Positions 13,664 through 20,210 of a stretch of 33,319 nucleotides of DNA are shown here, one piece after another. Origin of the DNA: Candidatus Oscillibacter excrementigallinarum (GTDB lineage: Bacteria > Bacillota > Clostridia > Oscillospirales > Oscillospiraceae); NCBI GenBank assembly GCA_019118245.1, contig DWZJ01000018.1, forward strand, positions 1-33,319, in the 5' to 3' direction. The notes below the pieces were generated by a model, which worked only from the letters and a program-made list of their open reading frames with translations, ran no database searches and was not told the DNA's origin. Position 1 is the first letter of the stretch; every line of letters starts with the position of its first letter. The position numbers and the translations under genes are program-made.

Positions 13664-16600
13664 ATGAAGAAAAAGTTTGTCGTGATGGATGGCAATACGG
13701 CTGCCGCCCATGTGGCGTACGCCTTTACCGAGGTCGCGGCCATCTATCCCATCACTCCGTCCTCTCCCATGGCGGAGAAGGTGGACGAGTGGTCCGCCAA
13801 GGGCCGGAAGAACCTGTTCGGCTCCACCGTGGACGTGATCCAGATGCAGTCCGAGGCCGGCGCCGCGGGCACCTGCCACGGCTCCCTGCAGGCCGGCGCC
13901 CTGACCACCACCTTTACATCCTCTCAGGGCCTGATGCTGATGATCCCCGCCATGTACGCCATGGGCGGCCAGTTCCTGCCCAGCGTCATGCACATCGCCT
14001 CCCGCGTGGTGACTTCCAACCACCACTCCATCTTCGGTGATCACACCGACTTCATGACCTGCCGCACCACCGGCTACGCCATGCTGATGTCCTCCTGCCC
14101 CCAGGAGGCCATGGACCTGGGCGCGGTGGCCCACCTGTCCGCCATCAGCGGCAAGTACGCCTTCATGCACTGCTTCGACGGCTTCCGCACCTCCCACGAG
14201 ATGCAGCGGATCGAGGCCCTGGACTATGAGGACCTGCGGCCCCTGGTGGACCAGAAGGCCCTGCAGGAGTTCCGCAACCACTCCCTGAACCCGGAGCATC
14301 CCACCAACCGGGGCAACAACGTCAACCCCGACGTGTACTTCCAGTGCAAGGAGGGCGCCAACGTCAAGTCCGCCTCCATCCCCGACACGGTCCAGCACTA
14401 CATGGACGAGATCAGCAAGCTCACCGGCCGGGACTACAAGCTGTTCAACTACTACGGCGCCCCCGACGCGGAGGAGGTCATCGTGGTCATGTGCTCCGCC
14501 AGCGAGGCGGTGAAGGAGACCGTGGACTTCCTGAACAAGCAGGGCCGCAAGGTGGGCATGGTGCAGATCCACCTGTACCGCCCCTTCTCCGTGAAGCACT
14601 TCGCGGCGGCCATCCCCGCCACGGTCAAGAAGATCGCCGTGCTGGACCGCTCCAAGGAGACCGGCTCCGTGGGCGAGCCCGTGTACCTGGACGTGGTCAC
14701 CGCCCTGAACCAGGCGGGCCGGGGCGACATCCGTGTGGTGGGCGGCCGGTACGGCCTGTCCTCCAAGGACACCACCCCGGGCCAGTTCATCGCCGTGTAT
14801 GACAACCTGGCCAAGGACGAGCCCAAGAACAGCTTCACCATCGGCATCAACGACGACGTGACCCACACCTCCCTGGACTACAAGGAGGTGGAGCTGCCCC
14901 ATCCCGGCCAGGTGTCCTGCAAGATCTGGGGCCTGGGCGGCGACGGCACCGTGGGCGCCAACAAGAACGCCATCTCCACCATCGGCCTGGTGGCCGACAA
15001 GTACGCCCAGGCGTATTTCTCCTATGACTCCATGAAGTCCGGCGGCCTGACCCAGAGCCACCTGCGCTTCGGCGACGAGCCCATCCGCTCCACCTACCTG
15101 GTGTCCTCCGCGGACTTCGTGGCGGTCCACGCCCCCACCTATGTCAACAAGTACGACACCACCGAGGATCTGAAGGAGGGCGGCACCTTCCTGCTGAACT
15201 GCCCCTGGAGCGTGGAGGAGCTGGAGACCCGCCTGCCCGGCAAGATGAAGCGGGATCTGGCCCGGAAGCACGCCAACTTCTACATCATCGACGCCGCCAA
15301 GCTGGCGGTGCAGGTGGGCCTGGGCGAGAAGCGGACCAACAACATCCTCCAGGCGGCCTTCTTTGCCCTCGCCAAGGTCATCCCCCTGGACGTGGCCGTG
15401 GAGGATATGAAGAAGAACAACTACAACTCCTACTTCAAGAAGGCCGGCCAGGAGATCGTGGACAAGAACGACAAGGCCGTGGACGTGGGCATCAACGCCG
15501 CCGTGAAGGTGGAGATCCCCGCCTCCTGGGCGGATGCCCAGGACACCCCCGTGGCCGTGCCCGCGGGCGCCTCTGACTTCGTCAAGGACATCGTGCTGCC
15601 CATGGACCGCCAGCAGGGCGACAAGCTGCCCGTGTCCGTGTTCCAGAAGCACGGCGTGCTGGACGGCACCTGGGAAAACGGCACCTCCGCCTTCTCCAAG
15701 CGGGGCGTGGCCACCAAGGTGCCCAAGTGGAACGCCGAGAGCTGCATCCAGTGCAACCGCTGCGCCATGTGCTGCCCCCATGCGGCCATTCGGCCCGTGC
15801 TGCTGACCGAGGAGGAGAAGGCCCAGGTGCCCGCGTCCTTCGAGACCGTGCCCGCCAAGGGCCTGGGCAAGGACGCCCCCAGCTACTTCTTCCGGATGCA
15901 GGTCTCTCCCTATGACTGCCTGGGCTGCGGCGTGTGCCTGACCGCCTGCCCCGCCAACAAGAATGACAAGACGGCGGACGCCCTGGTGATGACCCCCTTC
16001 GAGGAGATGAAGCCCGAGCAGGCCAACTTCGACCAGGTGGCCATGGATGACAAGTACCTGAAGAAGGACGTCATCAACAGCAAGACCGTCAAGAACATGC
16101 AGTTCGCCAAGCCCTACTTCCAGTTCTCCGCCGCCTGCGCCGGCTGCGCGGAGACCACCTACATCAAGCTGCTGAGCCAGATGGTGGGCGACCGGATGTA
16201 CGCCGGCAACGCCGCGGGCTGCTCCTCCGCCATCTCCGGCGGCGCGCCCATCCTGCCCTACTGCAAGGACGACCAGGGCCGCGGCCCCGCCTGGGAGCAC
16301 TCCCTGTTCGAGGACAACGCCGAGTTCGCCTACGGCTTCTTCCACGCCCAGGACGCCATCCGCAAGGAGCTCCTGATCCGGCTGGAGCGCATGAAGGACG
16401 CTGGCATCGCCCCCGCCGCCATCGCGGACTACATCGAAAACTGGAACGACGGGGAGAAGTCCCGCGCCGTGACCGACGCCCTGATCGCCGCTCTGGAGCA
16501 GAGCGAGCCCACCGAGGACGTGGCCTACATCCTGCAGAACAAGGAGTACCTGGCCAAGAAGTCCATCTGGGCCATCGGCGGCGACGGCTGGGCCTATGAC

Positions 16601-17209
16601 ATCGGCTTCGGCGGCATCGACCACGTCATGGCCCAGAACCGGGACGTGAACCTGCTGGTGCTGGACACCGAGGTGTACTCCAACACCGGCGGACAGTCCT
16701 CCAAGTCCACCCCCACCTCCGCCGTGGCCAAGTTCGCCGCCGGCGGCAAGCAGGTGGCCAAGAAGGACCTGGGCGCCATCCTGATGACCTACGGCTATGT
16801 GTACGTGGCCCAGGTGGCCATGGGCTATGACCAGGCCCAGACCCTGAAGGCCTTCCGGGAGGCGGAGTCCTATCCCGGTCCCGCCCTCGTCATCTGCTAC
16901 TGCCCCTGCCTGGAACAGCACATCAAGGCCGGCATGGGCTGCTCCCAGGACGAGATGAAGAAGGCTGTGGAGTGCGGCTACTGGCACCTGTACCGGTATG
17001 ATCCCCGGCGCATCGCCGAGGGCAAGAACCCCTTCCAGCTGGACTCTCCCGCGCCCGACACCAGCAAGCTGATGGACTTCCTGATGGGCGAGAACCGGTT
17101 CGCCTCTCTGAAGAACAACTTCCCCGAGCGGGCCGACGCCCTCTACGAGAAAGAGGTCGAGAACCTGAAGGCCCGGTACGAGAAGTACCGCAAGATGGCC
17201 GAGGACTGA
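13664..17209 (+). CDS. nifJ: Pyruvate:ferredoxin (flavodoxin) oxidoreductase, single-chain
   Basis: Converts pyruvate and CoA to acetyl-CoA, CO2 and reduced ferredoxin, the central pyruvate-consuming step of fermenting anaerobes. The 1181-residue product has the usual single-chain length. It starts with the pyruvate-binding domain (AYAFTEVAAIYPITPSSPMAE). Two ferredoxin-type clusters follow, CIQCNRCAMCCP near residue 694 and CLGCGVCLTACP near 752. A proximal-cluster cysteine lies in AGCAETTY. The thiamine-diphosphate site is GDGWAYDIGFGG...NTGGQ near 970-1005. The ATG at 13664 has AGGAGA 11 bases upstream. An ATG at 13652 directly abuts that site. It may take pyruvate from the aldolases of the sugar-acid cluster. 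A strong terminator follows. Confidence 0.97.
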   Translation: MKKKFVVMDGNTAAAHVAYAFTEVAAIYPITPSSPMAEKVDEWSAKGRKNLFGSTVDVIQMQSEAGAAGTCHGSLQAGALTTTFTSSQGLMLMIPAMYAMGGQFLPSVMHIASRVVTSNHHSIFGDHTDFMTCRTTGYAMLMSSCPQEAMDLGAVAHLSAISGKYAFMHCFDGFRTSHEMQRIEALDYEDLRPLVDQKALQEFRNHSLNPEHPTNRGNNVNPDVYFQCKEGANVKSASIPDTVQHYMDEISKLTGRDYKLFNYYGAPDAEEVIVVMCSASEAVKETVDFLNKQGRKVGMVQIHLYRPFSVKHFAAAIPATVKKIAVLDRSKETGSVGEPVYLDVVTALNQAGRGDIRVVGGRYGLSSKDTTPGQFIAVYDNLAKDEPKNSFTIGINDDVTHTSLDYKEVELPHPGQVSCKIWGLGGDGTVGANKNAISTIGLVADKYAQAYFSYDSMKSGGLTQSHLRFGDEPIRSTYLVSSADFVAVHAPTYVNKYDTTEDLKEGGTFLLNCPWSVEELETRLPGKMKRDLARKHANFYIIDAAKLAVQVGLGEKRTNNILQAAFFALAKVIPLDVAVEDMKKNNYNSYFKKAGQEIVDKNDKAVDVGINAAVKVEIPASWADAQDTPVAVPAGASDFVKDIVLPMDRQQGDKLPVSVFQKHGVLDGTWENGTSAFSKRGVATKVPKWNAESCIQCNRCAMCCPHAAIRPVLLTEEEKAQVPASFETVPAKGLGKDAPSYFFRMQVSPYDCLGCGVCLTACPANKNDKTADALVMTPFEEMKPEQANFDQVAMDDKYLKKDVINSKTVKNMQFAKPYFQFSAACAGCAETTYIKLLSQMVGDRMYAGNAAGCSSAISGGAPILPYCKDDQGRGPAWEHSLFEDNAEFAYGFFHAQDAIRKELLIRLERMKDAGIAPAAIADYIENWNDGEKSRAVTDALIAALEQSEPTEDVAYILQNKEYLAKKSIWAIGGDGWAYDIGFGGIDHVMAQNRDVNLLVLDTEVYSNTGGQSSKSTPTSAVAKFAAGGKQVAKKDLGAILMTYGYVYVAQVAMGYDQAQTLKAFREAESYPGPALVICYCPCLEQHIKAGMGCSQDEMKKAVECGYWHLYRYDPRRIAEGKNPFQLDSPAPDTSKLMDFLMGENRFASLKNNFPERADALYEKEVENLKARYEKYRKMAED

Positions 17210-17242
17210 GCGGCTGTCGTTTGACATCTCCCGTATTCCTCC

Positions 17243-17284
17243 AAGACCCCCGCGCCGTAAGGCGCGGGGGTCTTGCTGTCTTTT
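17243..17284 (+). terminator. Terminator of the pyruvate:ferredoxin oxidoreductase gene
   Basis: A perfect 14-bp stem (17243-17256 with 17261-17274) with a GTAA loop is followed by GCTGTCTTTT. Confidence 0.85.
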
Positions 17285-17476
17285 CCGGCAAAAATGACCC
17301 CCAAAATTTTGTCAGGCCCGGTTGCACGGCACCGTGCACGATGGCGGGGAAATGCCGGTATGGGTGACGGCCCCTCCGCGACATGACGGGAGGCGCCGCC
17401 GGAGCGGCGACGGCTGTTCCGGAGACCCGGCGGAGCCCGCCGGGACGGAGAGGGGGGATGGGAGATCGAGACGGAA

Positions 17477-17773
17477 GTGCTCTGCGCGCTGATCGCCGGG
17501 GCGGCCACGGTGCTGGCGGCGCTGGCGGAATACCGGTCCCGGAAGAGCGCCCGGCGGGCGGAGGCCCGGGCGGCCCGCCGGGCCACGGAGAGCCGCCTGG
17601 CCATGGACCTGATGTACGCCAGCTGTTCCCTGTCCCTGACCACGGCGAAAAAGCTGGCGGGGCAGCACACCAACGGCGACGTGGAGGAGGCCATGGCCGC
17701 CGCAGAGGCCGCCCGGACAGCCTACATCGGCTTCGTCCGCAGCGAGGCGGCCCACAATGTCAGCAAAATTTGA
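17477..17773 (+). CDS. Small membrane-anchored phage-like protein, first gene of a lysis-like cassette
   Basis: A 98-residue protein with one hydrophobic N-terminal segment (LIAGAATVLAALAEY), then a strongly basic stretch and a predicted helical tail (LTTAKKLAGQHTNGDVEEAM). This layout recalls small accessory proteins beside holins in prophages, but I cannot name a family. The start is uncertain. A GTG at 17477 is used, with GGAG 12 bases upstream. The well-placed ATG at 17458 is out of frame by one base. Without one G of the ATGGGAG stretch it would read straight into this frame. This could be a one-base change in a G run or a coincidence. The codons are GC-rich like the neighbours. No promoter was recognised in the 200 bases upstream. 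Confidence 0.65.
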   Translation: MLCALIAGAATVLAALAEYRSRKSARRAEARAARRATESRLAMDLMYASCSLSLTTAKKLAGQHTNGDVEEAMAAAEAARTAYIGFVRSEAAHNVSKI

Positions 17774-17808
17774 GCCGGGCACAGCCCGGGGAAAGGATGG
17801 GATATGGA

Positions 17809-18144
17809 ATGAACGATCTGGAAACCGTACTGCATGACTACACCACAGGCGAAAAGACCCTGGAGGAGGCCAACCGGGCCCTGAAGGAGCTGGGCTGCGG
17901 CCTTGTCCTGGACCCCGCCCGCAACCTCTTCTCCGCCCAGGAGCTGATGGAGACCCGGGCGGGGGAGACGCCGGACGAGGCCAACGGCTGGGGCATCCTG
18001 GACCACGGCGTGGGCTGCCTGGAAAAGGTCCATGTGGTGGACGGCCGCACCGTGGATGTGGACATGGGCCAGGAGATCGCCTTTGTCTACCTGGCGGGCA
18101 AACGCTACCGCCTGCGGGGCGACGTGCTGACCGAGGAGGACTGA
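17809..18144 (+). CDS. Hypothetical protein in the lysis-like cassette
   Basis: A 111-residue acidic soluble protein, with no signal peptide, membrane segment or motif I can name. The N-terminal part (LHDYTTGEKTLEEANRALKELG) looks helical. The C-terminal part (VVDGRTVDVDMG...VYLAGKRYRLRGD) looks like short beta strands. The ATG at 17809 has GAAAGGA 11 bases upstream. It lies 35 bases after the previous gene and two bases before the holin-like gene, so it is part of the same transcript. The name of the cassette is inferred from its neighbours, not from this protein. Confidence 0.8.
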   Translation: MNDLETVLHDYTTGEKTLEEANRALKELGCGLVLDPARNLFSAQELMETRAGETPDEANGWGILDHGVGCLEKVHVVDGRTVDVDMGQEIAFVYLAGKRYRLRGDVLTEED

Positions 18145-18146
18145 GG

Positions 18147-18335
18147 ATGGAGCTGCTGACACAGCGCCTGGCCAACCTGCTGACGGTGAAGAGCCTGGTG
18201 ACCATGATCCTGACGGTGGTGTTCGCCGCCATGGCGGGGATGGGCCGGGTGACCACGGAGCAGTTTTTGACGGTGTTCACCGTGGTCATCGCCTTCTACT
18301 TCGGCACCCAGGCGGAAAAGCGGGCCCAATCATGA
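18147..18335 (+). CDS. Small membrane protein, holin-like
   Basis: A 62-residue protein with two hydrophobic segments (about residues 17-32 and 40-53), a short turn and a charged tail (GTQAEKRAQS). In phages, holins of this size make membrane pores that release the endolysin. Here the next gene, which it overlaps by four bases (ATGA), encodes a peptidoglycan peptidase, the classic holin-endolysin order. Function is inferred from size, topology and neighbour only. The ribosome site GAGGAGG lies inside the end of the preceding gene. Confidence 0.8.
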   Translation: MELLTQRLANLLTVKSLVTMILTVVFAAMAGMGRVTTEQFLTVFTVVIAFYFGTQAEKRAQS

Positions 18336-18952
18336 GCGTCAAGACCTACAGCGTCTCCCGGGAGGGGGAGACGCTGCTGTCTCCCCACTTCCGGGTGCGG
18401 GAGTTCGCCTGCCATGACGGGTCGGACACGGTGAAGATCGACGAGGCCCTGGTGGAGCTGCTGGAGCAGATCCGCGCCGCCGCCGGCGGGGCGGTGACCA
18501 TCAACAGCGGCTACCGGACCACGGCCTACAACGCCCAGGTGGGCGGGGCCCGGTACAGCCAGCACCTCCGGGGCACGGCGGCGGACATCGTGGTGGAGGG
18601 CGCCGGCCCCCTGCTGGTGGGGCAGATGGCGGAATACTACCTGGGCAGCCGGGGCGGCATCGGGGTCTATCAGACCTTCACCCACGTGGACACCCGCAGT
18701 GGAAAAGCCCGGTGGGACCAGCGGAGCGGCCGGGAGGAGGCCGTCTCCGGCTGGCCCGGCTGGCAGTCAAAGGAGGAATTTGCTTTGGACAATACACCCA
18801 GCGCGTACGCGGAGGAGGCGGTGGCCTGGGCCGTGGAAAACGGCCTGCTGTACGGCAACGCCCAGGGGGACCTGATGCTCTCCCAGCCGGTGACCCGCCA
18901 GCAGCTGCTGGTGATCCTGCACCGCTTCGCCCAGCTGGAGGGACGGCGCTGA
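18332..18952 (+). CDS. M15A-type D-Ala-D-Ala peptidase with C-terminal SLH domain
   Basis: A 206-residue protein. Residues about 15-120 form an M15A peptidase domain: FRVREFACHDG, INSGYRTTAYN, the zinc motif SQHLRGTAAD, and THVD. This type cleaves peptidoglycan cross-links or stem peptides and is common as a phage endolysin. Residues about 152-203 form one S-layer homology repeat (SAYAEEAVAWAVENGLLYGN...PVTRQQLLVILHRF). Such repeats usually bind secondary cell-wall polymers. The pairing suggests a lytic enzyme targeted to the wall. There is no signal peptide, so export would depend on the holin-like protein, whose gene it overlaps by four bases. Confidence 0.88.
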   Translation: MSVKTYSVSREGETLLSPHFRVREFACHDGSDTVKIDEALVELLEQIRAAAGGAVTINSGYRTTAYNAQVGGARYSQHLRGTAADIVVEGAGPLLVGQMAEYYLGSRGGIGVYQTFTHVDTRSGKARWDQRSGREEAVSGWPGWQSKEEFALDNTPSAYAEEAVAWAVENGLLYGNAQGDLMLSQPVTRQQLLVILHRFAQLEGRR

Positions 18953-18988
18953 CCGCCCCTCCGGCAGAAAACGAAAGATTTTCCAAAG

Positions 18989-19038
18989 GCCGCGCCCCCG
19001 GATCTCCGGGGGCGCGGCTGCATATTCCGGCATTTTTT
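18989..19038 (+). terminator. Probable terminator of the lysis-like cassette
   Basis: A 13-bp GC-rich stem (18989-19001 with 19006-19018) and four-base loop. The T tract comes 14 bases later (19033-19038), so termination may be incomplete. Confidence 0.6.
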
Positions 19039-19064
19039 GCAGATGCTGATGCGGGGGTGATCAA

Positions 19065-19247
19065 ATGCGGCAAAGTGAGAAGCGGTGCAAAACGCCCGCC
19101 GACCGGACCCCATCCCTGCGGATCGAGCCGGAGAAGCGGCTCTGCCCCGCCTTTGACCCGGTGACGATCGCCGAGTTCCCCGTGGCGGAGCCCGGGGAGA
19201 TGGGCTACCGGGTGCTGGACAACTTCTGCGAGGAGCATATCCAGTGA
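19065..19247 (+). CDS. Small hypothetical protein
   Basis: A 60-residue product with GC-rich codons like its neighbours. A GGGGGTG ribosome-like site lies just upstream of the ATG, and a strong terminator follows right after the stop. The N-terminal third is basic and proline-rich. The rest (FDPVTIAEFPVAEPGEMGYRV) is acidic. It matches nothing I recognise. It could be translated from readthrough of the cassette upstream, since no promoter of its own was seen. Confidence 0.5.
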   Translation: MRQSEKRCKTPADRTPSLRIEPEKRLCPAFDPVTIAEFPVAEPGEMGYRVLDNFCEEHIQ

Positions 19248-19249
19248 GG

Positions 19250-19289
19250 AAAAGAGCCAGGTCCGGCCATGTACGGATCTGGCTCTTTT
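19250..19289 (+). terminator. Strong terminator before thiN
   Basis: A 16-bp stem with one G-T pair (19250-19265 with 19274-19289), flanked by AAAA and TTTT, so it can act on both strands. Confidence 0.92.
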
Positions 19290-19304
19290 CACAGGAACTT
19301 CTGT

Positions 19305-19333
19305 TTGTCTTATCGTGCGGGATGTGGTACAAT
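19305..19333 (+). promoter_or_regulatory. Promoter of thiN
   Basis: TTGTCT (19305-19310), a 17-base spacer and TACAAT (19328-19333), with an extended -10 TG. The 92-base leader shows no TPP-riboswitch landmarks. Confidence 0.75.
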
Positions 19334-19425
19334 GATGGACAGAATATATATAAAATAGGTATCGACCAAGCGGCCGCTGCCGCAGCACCGGCACGGCCGA
19401 TCCACAAGACAGGGAAGGAAACCTC

Positions 19426-20073
19426 ATGAGACGATGCTTTATTTTTTCCGCCGGCACCTATTACGGCCTGCGGGAACGGCCCCGGACCGGGGATCTGGTG
19501 CTGGCGGCGGACGCCGGCTATCTGGCCTGCCGGCAGGCGGGGGTCGTCCCGGACCTGCTGCTGGGGGACTTTGACTCCATGGACCAGCCGGAGGACTTCG
19601 ACCGCATCCGCCGGATGCCGGTGGAAAAGGACGACACGGACACCATGCTGGCGGTCAAGACCGGCCTGGAGGAGGGCTGCGGGGAGTTCTACCTCTACGG
19701 CGGCACCGGCGGCAAGCGGCTGGATCACACCCTGGCGAATTTGCAGACGCTGCTGTACCTCCGCCGCCACGGCGCCCGGGGCTATCTCTACGACAACGAC
19801 TTCGTGTGGACTGCCATCGAGAACGAGACGCTCACCGTGGAGCGGACGGTGGAGTGGGGCCTGCTGTCCGTGTTCTGCCTGGGGGCCCCCGCCTCCGGCA
19901 TCGACGAGCGGGGCGTCCAGTATCCCCTCACCAAGGCGTCCCTGACAGCGGAATTCCCCCTGGGCGTCAGCAACCACATCCTGGAGGAAAAGGCCAGGAT
20001 CACCGTCCGGAAGGGCGCCCTGCTGGTAGGCTGGGAGCTGCCGCCCCTGGGCGTTGTTTCCGAGATAAAATAG
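19426..20073 (+). CDS. thiN: Thiamine pyrophosphokinase
   Basis: Transfers pyrophosphate from ATP to thiamine to make thiamine diphosphate, the cofactor of the nearby pyruvate oxidoreductase among others. The 215-residue protein carries the family motifs AADAG (27-31), LLGDFDS, EKDDTDTMLAVK and GGKRLDHTLANLQ, which bind nucleotide and metal. The C-terminal half (VQYPLTKASL, LGVSNHI) is the thiamine-binding beta domain. The start follows AAGGAAACCTC. It appears monocistronic, with its own promoter. No clear terminator lies between it and the next promoter; only a short TAGCGG/CCGCTA stem at the stop codon is seen. Confidence 0.93.
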   Translation: MRRCFIFSAGTYYGLRERPRTGDLVLAADAGYLACRQAGVVPDLLLGDFDSMDQPEDFDRIRRMPVEKDDTDTMLAVKTGLEEGCGEFYLYGGTGGKRLDHTLANLQTLLYLRRHGARGYLYDNDFVWTAIENETLTVERTVEWGLLSVFCLGAPASGIDERGVQYPLTKASLTAEFPLGVSNHILEEKARITVRKGALLVGWELPPLGVVSEIK

Positions 20074-20092
20074 CGGAACCGCTAAAGTCCGG

Positions 20093-20121
20093 TTGCGGCG
20101 GCGGAAAAGATATTGTATAAT
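20093..20121 (+). promoter_or_regulatory. Promoter of the fused molybdenum hydroxylase
   Basis: TTGCGG (20093-20098), a 17-base spacer and a perfect TATAAT (20116-20121). Confidence 0.75.
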
Positions 20122-20131
20122 AAAACGAGAA

Positions 20132-20149
20132 GGAAAGGTCGACCTTTCC
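20132..20149. promoter_or_regulatory. Perfect 18-bp palindrome at the transcription start, likely operator
   Basis: GGAAAGGTCGACCTTTCC is exactly self-complementary. It begins 11 bases after the -10, so it covers about +5 to +22 of the message. This is a standard place for a repressor site. As RNA it could also form a small hairpin. Confidence 0.6.
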
Positions 20150-20210
20150 ACAGAAACACCGGACGACCGTGGGACCAGGGTTGGGCACGGCAGTCAAGGA
20201 GGAATATGCC

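Noticed and set aside
13370-17227. A very long open frame (over 1200 codons) on the reverse strand opposite the pyruvate:ferredoxin oxidoreductase gene.
   Set aside because: It mirrors a clear NifJ gene and has low-complexity Gly/His/Val-rich translation, as expected from GC-rich third positions. No ribosome site or family motif was seen.
17383-17808. An upstream extension of the 111-residue gene through the whole 98-residue gene.
   Set aside because: The extension has a low-complexity Gly/Arg translation and lies out of phase over a better gene. The ATG at 17809 has its own ribosome site.
19334-19425. A TPP riboswitch ahead of thiN.
   Set aside because: The leader is too short and lacks the CUGAGA and ACCUGA landmarks.
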